Of a stretch of 64,000 nucleotides of DNA, positions 35,565-46,784 are shown in pieces. Position numbers and translations under genes: made by a program. Location: positions 1,488,001 through 1,552,000 of the forward strand of contig JBBMOL010000046.1 of NCBI GenBank assembly GCA_037954665.1, in the 5' to 3' direction. The stretch's first letter is position 1. The number at the start of each line of letters is the position of its first letter. This stretch comes from Laguncularia racemosa (lineage: Eukaryota > Streptophyta > Magnoliopsida > Myrtales > Combretaceae). Under the pieces are notes generated by a model that was not told the DNA's origin, did not search any database, and saw nothing but the letters and a program-made list of their open reading frames with translations.

Positions 35565-38554
35565 CGTATACAAGTAAATATTATATTTTAAAAAGAAACC
35601 CATCTCACTTTCACTTTTCTCGCCAACTCTCTCATTTCTACTCTCTACTGTCGTCTCTAATTGAAAATTTTAATTTTTTAGCATGATGAATCAAGTTTGG
35701 TTGAATAGTTAATGAGTTCTAAAATATCCTATTCAGGTAGATTTCAGGAATAAGGTAAAAATCCTAGGTTTTAGGAAAACTCTACAAATTCGGATTTTAC
35801 AACACTCATCTCAAATACAGCCCGATGACATCCCTATACTCCACTCATCTAACTCTGAAGATTCGCAGCCCGAACACATTTAATTCCTCCCAATCATACA
35901 CAAGTAAAGAAAAAAAATCCACATCTTGGATTAATGATACAATGATAATATTGTATGTTTTACTACAATAAAATGAATTTCCAATGACACATCATATATA
36001 TATATATATATAATTATCAAAGGAAGGGAAAAAAAAGAAAGAAAAAGAATAAATATTATAGATTAACGGTCCTGTTAAAAAATTACTAACACCTACAAAT
36101 TTAATTCCAAAATTCGATAGGCTTCCAACTCTACCCTCGTTTTATCTACTCAACCCTATACCCAAAAATCAAAATCCAACTTTTCGGTAGCCGAATAATC
36201 CTTCAAAATGGGTAGTGATAGTGCATGTGGGAGACACGAGTCGGACTAAGGAGTAAAGCATATTTTGGACCAACAAGCCCAAAGAATAGCATCAACACTT
36301 CCACTCAATTGTCATGATTGATTAGAAAGTTTGGTGAAGCAGTCACTTAGTGTGCGCCACATTCTCCTGTCCTTCTAGTGGATTGCCTTTGCCCCACTCT
36401 TCTGTGAAACTCTATTTACTTCCTAGGTCCCGCATCCTGTTATAACTACAGCTACAGGGTCTTCACATACCAGGTCAATCCTGTTTTTAACCCGCAGCCA
36501 CTTCACTATCCTTCTTAATACTACGCCATATAGACCAAAAGGCAGAAGAAATATCAAATATGATGGCCAATAGAACTAAAATCGAAGGGTGCTTTGGGCA
36601 TTGCAGACAGATGCAATGTCACATTCCATAAGACTTTCGTAAACCAGCATACAGCTTAATAAGAGTTCTACTGCACAGTCTGATCGACTTTTCAATACTG
36701 ACAAACCATTTGCCATCACTTCAACATCACAAATTGACACCCCCATCGAGATAGGTAGCCTTGGCCACACACCAAAAAAAAAAAAGAAGAAGAAGAAGAA
36801 AAATTATCCCATAGTAAAATGGACTCCTAAACGAGCACATAGTTGAATTAACATACTGAACATGTGATTTGTTAATAGATAACTAAAGGGCATGTGACGT
36901 ATCCTTAACAGTAAATAAATAAATAATTAAAACCATTTAAAATATTTATTAGAGAACTTCGATTTCATAGGATTTTTGTTCGATGTTTTTTGAAATGGAA
37001 AGTTAGTCACGAAGAAATTATTAGTCTTTACGAGATTAAATGTTATATGTTATATGGTACGGCGTGGAGTGATTTAATTTTAGCCTAATAACATAAACAT
37101 CCAACATGTATATAAATAAATAAATAATAAGAGCTGCAGAAACGATAGTAATAAAGTGAGATGCGTACCATTAGCGAGATCGAGCAGGAAGTCAGCAGGA
37201 TTCATGGGGAAAGATGGCGAGAAACCAACGGATGCGAAGTAACCCATGGCCTCCCCTCCTTTACCAAAATACAAACTCCTTCCTTCGCTCAACACCAAGA
37301 CCTTGTCAAACATTTGATAGACTCGGCTAGAAGGTTGGTGCATCGACGCTACGATGCTCTTCCCCCTTTCAGCCAACGAACCCAAAGTTGTCACCAATCG
37401 GTGTGCCGCCGTTGAGTCCAGACCCGAGGTTGGTTCGTCCAGAATCAACAAGCTCGGGTTTATCAGCATCTCGTGTGCTATACTCAGTCTCTTTCTCTCA
37501 CCACCAGAAACACCTCTTATGAAGCTGTTGCCGATTATCGTGTTCTCGCATTTGACTAGCCCCAGCTCGGATATCACCGACTCAGCGACTTTGACCTTCT
37601 CTTGTTTGCTCAGTGTCCTCGGCAAGCGAAGAAGGGAGCTGTACACGAGGGTCTCCCGCACGGTGAGGTGGGGATAAAGAACGTCGTCTTGTGCGACAAA
37701 GCCCGTCCGTTTTAGTATAGATTTCGTGAGCTTGTTGCAGTTCGCGAGGATCGTTCCGGTGAGGCCGGTCCCATGGAGACGTCCGGCGAGGGCGTTGAGA
37801 AGCGTGGATTTGCCACTTCCTGATGGGCCAAGAATGGCCAGGATCTCTCCTGGGGAAACCATGCCCGTGATCCCATTAAGGATGGTCCGCTCTTGATCCT
37901 GTTTATGAGAACGGTCGGTGTGTCCGAAAATGCTCCTGATGCTGCGCCTGTCTTTGTTCTCGATCTTCATACGGTAACACACGTCCATGAACTGCATGCA
38001 ATTGCAACATATACATACGTTGAAAAATAAAAAAATAATAATGATAAAAATAAAACAAAAATGCTGTATCCTTTGAAACCAAGCCATGATTTTTTAAAAA
38101 GGTCGTGTCGTGTCCCAGGCCTGGGACATGATATAAATCAAGTCAAAATGCATTCTTCACTACAATCCACTGGTCACAAGTAATTTAATTACTCAAGTCC
38201 TAAGAATGAAATCCAAATTGACAAAATTTAGGTTTTCTAGAATATCATTCAATTTTATCCCCTTATTTGTGATTAAGGATTTGCTTGGTTTAGTTTTAGT
38301 ACGTAGTTTTAATTTACATGGATGGGGATGAATTACTATTGGATTGGAGATAAAAAGAGGAGCTAGAGACAGTTAGGAAAAAGGGATGCCATGTGAAAGT
38401 GAAATAGCGGTACCTGGAGAGAGATTGGGTAAGAAGAAGAAGAAAACAGAAAGGAAGGGAAGTTATGAGGCTCTCGAGAGGGGCAGGTTTTGGAAGGACG
38501 TGAGCTTTCTGTTGTGTTGCCGTTAAGAGTTTCTCCACCACTAAACGGTGTCAT
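29687..38554 (-). CDS. ABCG25: ABCG25-type ABC half-transporter (abscisic acid exporter), three exons
   Basis: Arabidopsis ABCG25 exports abscisic acid across the plasma membrane; the match here is clear at both ends and in domain order. Coding exons are 38414-38554, 37169-37991 and 29687-30708 (141, 823 and 1022 nt), giving 661 residues against 662 in Arabidopsis. Borders are CAG/GTACCG, GCAG/TTC, AATG/GTACGC and GCAG/GTGTC. The nucleotide-binding domain has Walker A GPSGSGKS (102-109), Q-loop Q148, signature VSGGE (208-212), Walker B LLILDE (228-233), D-loop SGLD (236-239) and H265. Exon 3 holds the ABC2 membrane domain with phrases such as LLAGLMWWHSDFRD, FPQERAIVMKERSSGMYTLS and GLALGAAIMDAK, and ends ILAYLALRRAQK. 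The start at 38554 aligns with the family N-terminus. No stop or frameshift is seen. Confidence 0.93.
32037..32044 (+). promoter_or_regulatory. ABRE/G-box motif CACGTGTC in ABCG25 intron 2
   Basis: CACGTGTC (context ACACGTGTCC) matches the ABA-response element core ACGTGTC bound by ABF/AREB bZIP factors. A related CCACGTCAC lies at 32087-32095. Confidence 0.45.
33636..33642 (-). promoter_or_regulatory. ABRE core ACGTGGC in ABCG25 intron 2
   Basis: GCCACGT on the plus strand, that is ACGTGGC on the gene strand. Confidence 0.45.
33771..33777 (+). promoter_or_regulatory. ABRE core ACGTGTC in ABCG25 intron 2
   Basis: ACGTGTC preceded by CT (TACGTGTC), 32 bp from the next ABRE. Confidence 0.45.
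33809..33816 (-). promoter_or_regulatory. ABRE GACGTGGC in ABCG25 intron 2
   Basis: GCCACGTC on the plus strand is the full 8-mer GACGTGGC on the gene strand. It is the same 8-mer as the promoter-proximal site at 38849-38856. Confidence 0.5.
34618..34625. promoter_or_regulatory. Perfect G-box CCACGTGG in ABCG25 intron 2
   Basis: Palindromic CCACGTGG, a classical bZIP/bHLH site. Confidence 0.4.
34985..35207. mobile_element. Possible MITE
   Basis: The left end CCACTCCCATTCT and the reverse complement of the right end (CCATTTCCAATGCTCG) are imperfect inverted copies around an AT-rich core of about 180 bp. No clean target duplication is visible, so the call is weak. Confidence 0.3.
37992..38413 (-). 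other. ABCG25 intron 1 (422 bp)
   Basis: GTACCG donor at 38413 and GCATGCAG acceptor ending at 37992, phase 0. It falls between YPISLQ and FMDVCYR, matching the family text around the start of the nucleotide-binding domain. Confidence 0.85.
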
Positions 38555-38783
38555 AGCTGCCTTTAAATTTCTATCTACGCGTGGAAAGTGATTTTCAAAA
38601 CAAAGCCCAAAAAGTTATATCAGTAGAACTAGAACACAAGTAAGATTTTGTGTATGTGAAGTCGAAGAGAGAGAGAGTAAAGCATTTAACAACAAAACAA
38701 TACAATTACGATTACAATACAAAAAAGGATCGATCCAAAGAGAGAGATATGATAATGAGATTGAGTGGCTCTAACACCTCCCC

Positions 38784-38790
38784 TATTTAT
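38784..38790 (-). promoter_or_regulatory. TATA-like box of ABCG25
   Basis: ATAAATA (in GGATAAATAGGG) on the gene strand, about 230 bp upstream of the start codon. This would leave a 5' UTR of roughly 200 bp containing a CT-rich tract (GA run at 38665-38677 on the plus strand). Confidence 0.5.
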
Positions 38791-38848
38791 CCTTAACTCC
38801 AAACCACCATGTGCCAGGTCATCACGAAACGGCTCCATCACATAATGC

Positions 38849-38856
38849 GACGTGGC
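38849..38856 (+). promoter_or_regulatory. Promoter-proximal ABRE GACGTGGC
   Basis: A full ABRE 8-mer about 60 bp upstream of the TATA-like box of ABCG25, at a typical distance for a bZIP site. ABCG25 expression is ABA-induced in Arabidopsis, so the site fits. Confidence 0.55.
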
Positions 38857-40213
38857 AGAATCATGAGACAGTTGGCAGCTTTTCGATTCGAGTTCATGGA
38901 AACTCTGCCCACCCCTTTCGTATATTCTTTACTTGTTTTTCTTTTTCTTTTTAAAAAAAAAAAGCAATAAATACACTTCAGTGATCCTACTCCTAGTACT
39001 TTTGTCGTGGTATTGAATATTGATTTTTCTTTCCTCCAGGTAATAAGTACGAATATACACACCAACATATATAAGCACGCTTTTTATCCAGCATTTGACA
39101 TGTACCTAATTTACTTTGCTCCTTTTTATTCATGTCTACGTCTCCAATATTTACATATTTTATATCGATAATGATGGTTTCGTATATCTATGCCTTATAT
39201 CCTTCCTACGTGAAACAGCTTTGGATTGGATTCCACCTCACCGCTTAATAATCATAGTTACATAAACAAGCATCCGAATCATTTCTTCCTCTCCGTCTCC
39301 TTCTTCCCCAACTTACCTCGCCTGCAGTATCAACTGGTTAAAACCATTCCCTTTACAAGGGTTTCTGTCCAAAATATATGTATAATATTATATTAAAAAC
39401 GCATATTCATCTTTTAAAAATCATACAACATCCATTATTTAGTTACATAATAAACATATTTCACATTTTGCAACTTTAATTATTGATGATTCTTACGTTT
39501 TCGTACCAAAATGGCACGATGTTTATAAAGAGCTGCGATCCTTAAGATTATGGGTGCACAACATCATATATCAATACCTGTTTCCTTTTGCATTAAGTTA
39601 TGAGAAGGTCGTAACTCATGTTAGTCTCATGTAAAGTATATGCCACTTCAATAATAAGAAGTTATAAGCAACAATAATGAAAAAGTATAAATAGTTAGAA
39701 GGTAATTATTAAAAAAAAAATTATGACCGACAATAATATGAAATTAAAACTAACCTAGATACACCATTATTCAAATGAAGTGTTTTAAATGATAAAAGCC
39801 TATATATACATATATATATATATATATATAAAAGATAAAATTTAAAACTAATTGTGTTTTTTAAGAAATTACTATTGAACAAAAGTGAATAGCAAAAATG
39901 CACTATAAAAATATAGTAATATCAAAAAGTTACCACAACAAAAAGAAAAAAAAATCACTAATGACAAAAAAGTAATAACAAAGAAGTACCACTAATTTTT
40001 TTTTTTTCAAAATTATATATTATAATAGATATTCTCTATCTTTCGAATTATTTTTAAAATATAAGATCCGACTGAAAACTATTATTTTCCATCCTTAATT
40101 CCAAATTACCCTACTTTACTTACTCAAGCTTGCTCCACTATTTAAAGTGTTTTTCATAAGCCATGTCACTAATAGGTAAAATAATAAATATTATGGAAAT
40201 GTCTATATGATGT
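38857..40213. other. Upstream region of ABCG25, no further gene seen
   Basis: AT-rich DNA with AT microsatellites (39801-39832) and a few A/T runs. No coding region is recognised. Confidence 0.5.
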
Positions 40214-41284
40214 TGTAACGCTCTAGAACCCGGAGCATCACAGTTCGCCATATGTCACTACTACAAAACAATACATTAAGGCTCTGAAACTCTAATTCTT
40301 TAAAACCTATTCATCTCCATTAACTATTGTATTACTATAACTTCAATAAAATCAATGACTCAAATAAGTCATTCAAATTTTCATTATTTAATAATAATGC
40401 AAATCCCCAAATAAACAATTATTTTCCTGTACTAATTAACATAACTAAGAATAAGCTATTATCTTGATAATTTTAATTCAACTAATAATATTCCAAATTA
40501 CAAGTCTTCCCAATTTCCTTGCTCCTCATCCATATAGTAATAATGCCCTCTCCTGTTTTCATCCATGTAATGGCTCATCAAGTTCTCATTCTTATCATAC
40601 TCTTCATGCTTATCATTCTCACCTACAGCTACAAAAATATATATATAGGAAGGGGGATAAACCTAACCTCAATACGTGAATACTGAGGTAATACATATGC
40701 AACATTTATCCACAACACATGCATACATCAACTAATACACCAATCTCTAAATTAATTGTATTACATAGGGATACTCATGACCCTGATACACATAAAAGTT
40801 CATCCTAATGGGAACTACCACTACGGGTCCCATCTAACCATAATCTATTTCAAATCATTTCGATACATAACTCCACTAGGAACAACGCGACATACCAATC
40901 ATGGAGATGCCCCCTAGGGATCTATCACTATGGGCCCCTAGGTTGAGCTAAGCACAAGCAACATATACCCTTTCATTTACATTTCACATTACATCACATA
41001 ATTCTTATAACCAATTTATTTAATAACTATCTAATAATCACAACTAATAAACAAGGTAAATGCATACCTAGAATCCTAGTCTTAAGCATGTCTAGTCTTG
41101 AACTTAAGCTAGGTCGAAATCTATACAATCATCAATACATCCTTCTCATTACTAATCTAAGAATAATATAATTCTCTTTATTTCTTTTAATCTATTAAGT
41201 TATCTAAGGTCTTACTAAATATCTAGGTTGTGTGGAAATTGGTTTGATTAGGAATTAAATAGATATAAAATATAATTGTTTTTC

Positions 41285-41560
41285 ACTCAACACAGCCATG
41301 TTGGAGGCCGTGTAGCTCAACATGGCTATTACACAATAGTGTCAGAAGGTTGTGTATCTTTTGGTAGGTTTTGGGTTTAATACAGTCGAAACATGGCTAT
41401 GTAAATAGGCCATGTATCTCTCGGTATGTCTTGCATTCAACACGGTCGGAACACTACCATGTTGGGAGGTCATATATCTCTTAGTATGTCTTTACGTTCA
41501 ACATGGGAGTAACACAACCGTATTGGAAGGTTGTGTATCTCTCGATATGTCCTATGAAAC
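41285..41560. repeat. Degenerate tandem repeat, about four units of 60-85 bp
   Basis: Each unit runs like CAACACGG..AACAC..CCATGTTGG, then AGG, TGTATCTCTCGGTATGT. Within a unit the ACACGGC/ATGGCC-type text is partly self-complementary. Such arrays occur in the LTRs of some plant gypsy elements. Confidence 0.6.
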
Positions 41561-43217
41561 CTAATTTCTCCATCCTAATTCCTCCAAAATCCTAATTGCT
41601 ATGCTTTTTAATCTAGCTAATCGTTATACTAACCACATCTAACATAAAGTTAGGTTATAAGATACTCACTTGGCTTGGATTTGCACTTGGAACGTTAAAT
41701 TTGATTGATTCCTCGCTTGTTTAATCCTATCCTTCAATTTGGTCCCAATGAACAACCAAGTTAATTCATGATTTTTTATTTCAGTGGTTATAATTGAGCC
41801 TAGTTTACTACTACGATCCTTACCTATTTTATTAGCCGCTTAATTCACCTTCAGGTCGCTTTATGTCATGCCCGGAAAGGGGATCTAAAAGTTTCCACTA
41901 AATTATCATGGCACGTGTGCACCCGTTACATGATAATCATCTTACGAGCCAAAGATCGTAAGACTTTAAGTAAATAATTGCATTTATGACTAATCATAGT
42001 ACATAAAATTAGATAATAAAATATAGCTATGGATCTCGTATCCCACAGTTAACCATAATTGTAGAGAATCAGTATCCCCTACCAATCAGTAAAATAGGAT
42101 AAATCCTAGGTTTCTCAAATTCAAAATTCTATTTATACAAGGGTCCTAACATTTCATCTAAACAATCTATCATTCACAATTTTTACTTTGTCGTTCTGGT
42201 CTTCCCAAAACTCTCGACACTTCACATCTTATCTCATCTCGAGCTTTCGTAATTGTTATCTGCAAAAGAGTCTGTAGAGGGGTGAGCACACTATGGCTCA
42301 GTGAATGGGATGCTAACACTTTCAATGCTACGTACACACAAGAAAATTTCAAATCAAGTTATCAAAACATCCGCTATATATGAACAATCATATGAATGCA
42401 GCATCTCATATGGTCTTCCGGTAACCGACGTGAAGTCTAGGGTTTACCGCCCCCTTAACCTTGGGTTAGGGATTTCAAAGCCACCATCAGTGCCCAAGTC
42501 TCATTACCCGGTTTATTTATCTTATGACTTGATAATTATAATATCTTTTTAATTCAATTGTGAACGCTCCCATGCTTCTGCATCAATTGGAGCAACACCC
42601 TCAAGGACCAGCTAAACTCGGAACCGTCAAGGTACGACAATCCCCTAATCACTTAGTTCGCACTTGGCGAAACAATAATCCTCTGATTACTCTGGCGAAC
42701 CCTGTAGCAATGATGGCCTTCAATCTCATGCAATGTCTCGTGGAAATGCATGTCAAGTTTTAAATCAAGTCCACTTCCTTAATTAATTGATTTGAAGTGA
42801 CCAAACAACATATACAATCACAACCAATTCTCATTCAAGCCACTAAAGTAACTACTAAGCATTTCAAGCCTACCATTCCAAGATCAATCAATAGGGACCT
42901 AGTGTAGTCCCATAAACAATCCCTTACATTTCATTTCACACTCACCACAACAAGCAAAGATCATGCATTTCACATCACAAAACTCAAACCCAGCAGATGT
43001 AGACTATTCAGCTATACAACAAGTTTAGTTAACTTGACACCTCTGTGCCATTTGTCTTAAACATCAAATTAACCACTCGGGTTTGATTTACGATCATCAC
43101 TCTTGACACCTCTATGTCATCACACTTTTCAAGTACTCTGTTATTCACACTTCCAAGAGCCAAAAAGGTCATCTCGTATATTCTTTTTAAGTCCTCAAGA
43201 CATCTGTGTATAATATA

Positions 43218-43246
<29 letters not shown>
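43218..43246 (+). repeat. (ACAT)n microsatellite
   Basis: About seven ACAT units. Confidence 0.9.
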
Positions 43247-43248
<2 letters not shown>

Positions 43249-44639
43249 GTTCGTGACACATTTTTAATTAAAGACAATTTACTAAACACCTTCCCTTACG
43301 TACTTAAGAGGGCAAGAAAATAGGATTGTTAAGTTGTAAAAATCAAAGTTGCACACATGGTTTGTGTGGTTGTGTTCATGAGTGAATTCTATAGATATAA
43401 TAGGAAAAGAAGTTTGCCTAAGTATATGTACACATTCAGAAGCAAACTCTGATATGTATACCTAATAACATCTATATACCCTATTCCAACTATGCACACC
43501 TACTTGGTAGCTATAGAAGGAAAAGCTAATATTTTGGTTTGGTGTGAAGAAAACAATTTTTAAATCATTGGTTAGGCTTGTGGTAATAGCACTAGCAATA
43601 TGGTGCTAAGTGCTATCATTAAGGTAATGACATTTAAACCCTCAGACCATTCTATCCTCTACACTCTTTATGACTTCTTTTCCTAAATCATTAATCCCCA
43701 CTAAAAAACTCAATTTAGCAATAATCACATTCAATTGCAAATACAACAAACCAACACATCCACATATATAGCATATCAACATACAACACAACATTGTAGC
43801 ATATCATTAATTTTCCTACTCACCTGTTTAGGGTTGTCATAGTCCTAGTCGGAGTCGAGTGATTCCAATGGGTAAAACCCTTTTCCTTTCCTTTTAAAAT
43901 CAGTCTCCTTCTGCAATGCTTCCTCAACCAACCATAGAAGGTCACATCTCCACTTGACTTTAGTAGTTTCTTAGCACCTGATATGTGCACTCCACTCGTT
44001 ATGCATTTGATGGCAAGGCGTGAAGTTTCCTCCTTAAGGAACTTTGGGTGAACATGATTCGAAACGTTGAACACTTCTTTAACGTGATTCTGATACAGGG
44101 TTCTAAAAGGAATGACCTTCTTACGAATCATTGCTTCTAACACCCTAAGTTGCTGTGATCGACTGTCCGCTTTCCTTATGTAGAAGTCAGGCAATGGAAT
44201 ATCTTCTACCTACTAAATTTGGAATTCCTTCTTCCGTGTATGCAAGATACCCTTAGGAAAGACAACTAAAGGTCTTACATTAGGGTATTTTGCCAAGATT
44301 GATCTTCCTCAACATTCTTTGAACATTCCATTGTGAAATCCATTTCATTCCAAATATCCCTTGAGCCATCATCTTTAGACGTTGCTCGAATCATTCCCTT
44401 CACCATCTACACTAACATAAAAAATTCTCCTTTACATGAAGCATCTTTAAACCTTTCGTTTATCAATTTGTCTCTAATATCTTCCAACGAACTACTTATA
44501 AGATAACATGCCGGATTTAGTAGTCCTTAAATGTTTTGTATTGCTTTCTTTCTTCTCTCCTTTGTTGATATTTCCATCTACAAGGTTTCCCGTCCTTTCT
44601 ACTGGTTTTCATCCTCACTCGTGCTTCCATTAACATACA

Positions 44640-45341
44640 TACACCAACCTTTCCCACACACCAACATATTATTATCCATATACATACAAACTTCGCACAC
44701 TACATACGCACCTACACATACATACACACAACCATACCATACACCTAATTACACGCACACACATCTGCACTTTGTTATCCTCCTTTCTCCTCAACTCCAC
44801 ATACATACACATACCACTAGTGCACACATACACACATACTCCATTCATGTCTCACACCACCGACACACACATACACATATACTCCACTTACATCTCACAC
44901 CCTAAATACGTACACATACACACATGCTCTGCATATACCTCACACCACCAATACATACTTACCAACATACTCTACATACGCTACACACCTCCCATACACA
45001 TACACACATACCTGCACCACACCATTACATACCCTTATATACATACTCCGTATACACCTCACACCACCAATACACACGCACCCACATACTTCACACATGC
45101 TGCACACCTTCCATACACATATACATATACATACATACACTACACTCAACTTCCATACCCACACACACCTCACCTTCCCCATACATATACACATATCCAC
45201 ATACACCACTCCCTCCATATACGTACACACATACCCACATACCATATGTCTTCCATACTTATACACACATACCACATACTTCACACATCATCCATATATA
45301 CAAATGTACTGCACACCTCACACCTTCCATATACACATACT
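44640..45341. repeat. CA-rich minisatellite, left half
   Basis: Irregular tandem units containing TCCATACACATACACACAT and CACACCTCACACC. The array stops exactly at the left end of element A and resumes at its right end (59642), so it was one array before the insertion. Long open frames rich in H, T, Y and P across it are by-products of the repeat. Confidence 0.85.
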
Positions 45342-46784
45342 TGATGCATGTAATCCTAGGTATGTTAAACCTAAAACCCCAACGATACTAGTTGGTTTCA
45401 ATTACCCTAAGGATCGTCTTGAATAAGTAATGCGTAACTAGACCCCAATAAAACCCGTTGACTGTAACCTAAGTTATCAAAAGTTATTTCTAGTAATTCG
45501 GTTAAGAATCCTATAGAAAAGTTCTTTTGTAAAAGAACAAAAAAAGATATTTCGTATCTCACGAAAAAAGATGTGTTTTCATATCTCAAAAATGTCTTTG
45601 GTCGACTGATGGGGGACCATCTCAAGGTTCAGGTATTGAAGAGGACAAATGCAATCTAAGTGGAATTGAGGAACTACAAATACTCAAAGGGCCAATCACA
45701 AGGGCGTGAGCAAAACAGATCAAGTAAGCTATGCAAGTCTTTGTGAAGATCATTTTTGAAAATGAATTCAAATCTGTAATGAATTTGGAGACATTGAGTT
45801 GGGCCGAACCCAAATCATTAATGTCATACAAGCTCAAGAAAATGGAGCCCAAATCAGCCAAGGCAGTAATTAGGGATTCTAGAAGATAATTGAGGTCATT
45901 GCTTACATCACAAAATAGTTATTAGTGTAATTAAGAGCACATTTTATTTTCTTTGGTAATAGGTTGTTAATGGGAGTGTAGATGTTTTTTTTTTTCATTA
46001 ATTAGCCTTGGAACTCTATAAATAGGGCATCAAAAGTTGTGTTGAGGAGGATGGACGAATTTTTCAATTGAAGAATCATTTCTCATATCTGTTCTTTTTG
46101 AACAAGCAGCTGGGGTTTTGATCTTATGGGTTCAAGCTCAGTTTATATTATTGGTTCTTGTCTCTTATAGGCAATGGGTCAATAATTTCTTTTTTTTTTC
46201 TTCTTATTATATATATATATATATATATATTATCGGTTCTTGTCTCCATAGACAACGAGTCAGTAATTTCTTTTTTTTTTATCCAAAATTGGAAATTTAG
46301 GCGATTCAAGATATTGATTGTTTGTTGTTGGGTCTCACAACTCAATTCGTTGGATTTCGCATCACCGGCCCCTAGCACGGTATATATAGCACACGAATAA
46401 AATATGGAAAAAAACCTAACACAATATGGAAATCCTAAGTTACCTATTCTATCCTTATTCTTGTCTCACCAAGTAGGTAACTAAATAACATGGAAAATAA
46501 ACCAACAAATAATAACAAAACCGAATGTATCCTCTAATGTATTGTCCATGTAAATATATAATATTCCTAAAATATTTCATCCTTCCATGGTCACGTGAAT
46601 CAAGTTGACACATGTATGTTTTCCTTCTATGTAGCTTGATTCCCGGGCCTACAAGTCCATGACTAGTCCTTGTAAAGCTTTATTCATCCCTTTAGCTCTA
46701 GCTCGGGTTATCGGGCCTCCAATACCATGTAATGGATCATGAGATTTTGGTTCTTTCCTTTGTGATGCTAGTTGATCCTCATCA
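45342..46784 (-). repeat. 3' LTR of element A, split by solo LTR C
   Basis: 45342-45606 and 46365-46784 together match 58968-59641. Removing C and one target copy leaves about 680 bp against 674 bp in the other LTR. The polyprotein stop (46649) lies inside this LTR. Confidence 0.9.
45607..46364 (+). mobile_element. Solo LTR C of a different gypsy element
   Basis: 758 bp from TGATGGGGG to GCATCA, inserted in the 3' LTR of A; the other LTR of A lacks it. The flanking 5-mers are TCGAC and CCGGC. They differ by two transitions of the kind expected from methyl-cytosine decay, so they are probably one duplicated target. The plus strand begins with a polyprotein tail (GPSQGSGIEEDK, LKGPITRA). A TATA box lies near 46015 (CTATAAATAGGG), and there is an internal pair of GGTTCTTGTCTC repeats (46154 and 46235). 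Confidence 0.8.

Larger units (their letters stand above)
30709..37168 (-). other. ABCG25 intron 2 (6,460 bp)
   Basis: GT donor at 37168-37167, AG acceptor ending at 30709, phase 1, splitting the glycine codon of the LANG motif. It contains AT repeats (31706-31724, 35535-35558, about 35995-36012) and a GAA run (about 36785-36800). It has ABRE/G-box motifs at 32037-34625 and a possible MITE at 34985-35207. I see no LTR retroelement proteins in it, in contrast to the rest of the window. A 64-codon minus frame at 36576-36770 is not recognisable. Confidence 0.85.
40214..44530. mobile_element. Non-coding LTR-like debris
   Basis: Several phrases are typical of plant gypsy LTRs: TGTAACGCTCTAGAACCCGG at 40214, TGTCATGCCCGGAAAGGGG near 41865, CTATTTATACAAGGG near 42131 (TATA-like), and GGGGTGAGCACACTATGGCT near 42279. 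No protein domain is readable and I could not pair the ends. A 124-codon minus frame at 43820-44194 is not recognisable. I treat the block as remains of one or more LTRs, with low certainty on borders. Confidence 0.35.

Noticed and set aside
36576..36770. 64-codon minus-strand frame in ABCG25 intron 2
   Set aside because: Composition looks protein-like, but ABCG25 is complete without it, its splice context is not evident, and I recognise no family.
43820..44194. 124-codon minus-strand frame
   Set aside because: No recognisable domain, in a block of LTR-like debris; more likely a chance frame.
44531..45426. Long H/T/Y/P-rich frames
   Set aside because: Products of the CA-rich minisatellite, which is nearly stop-free in several frames.
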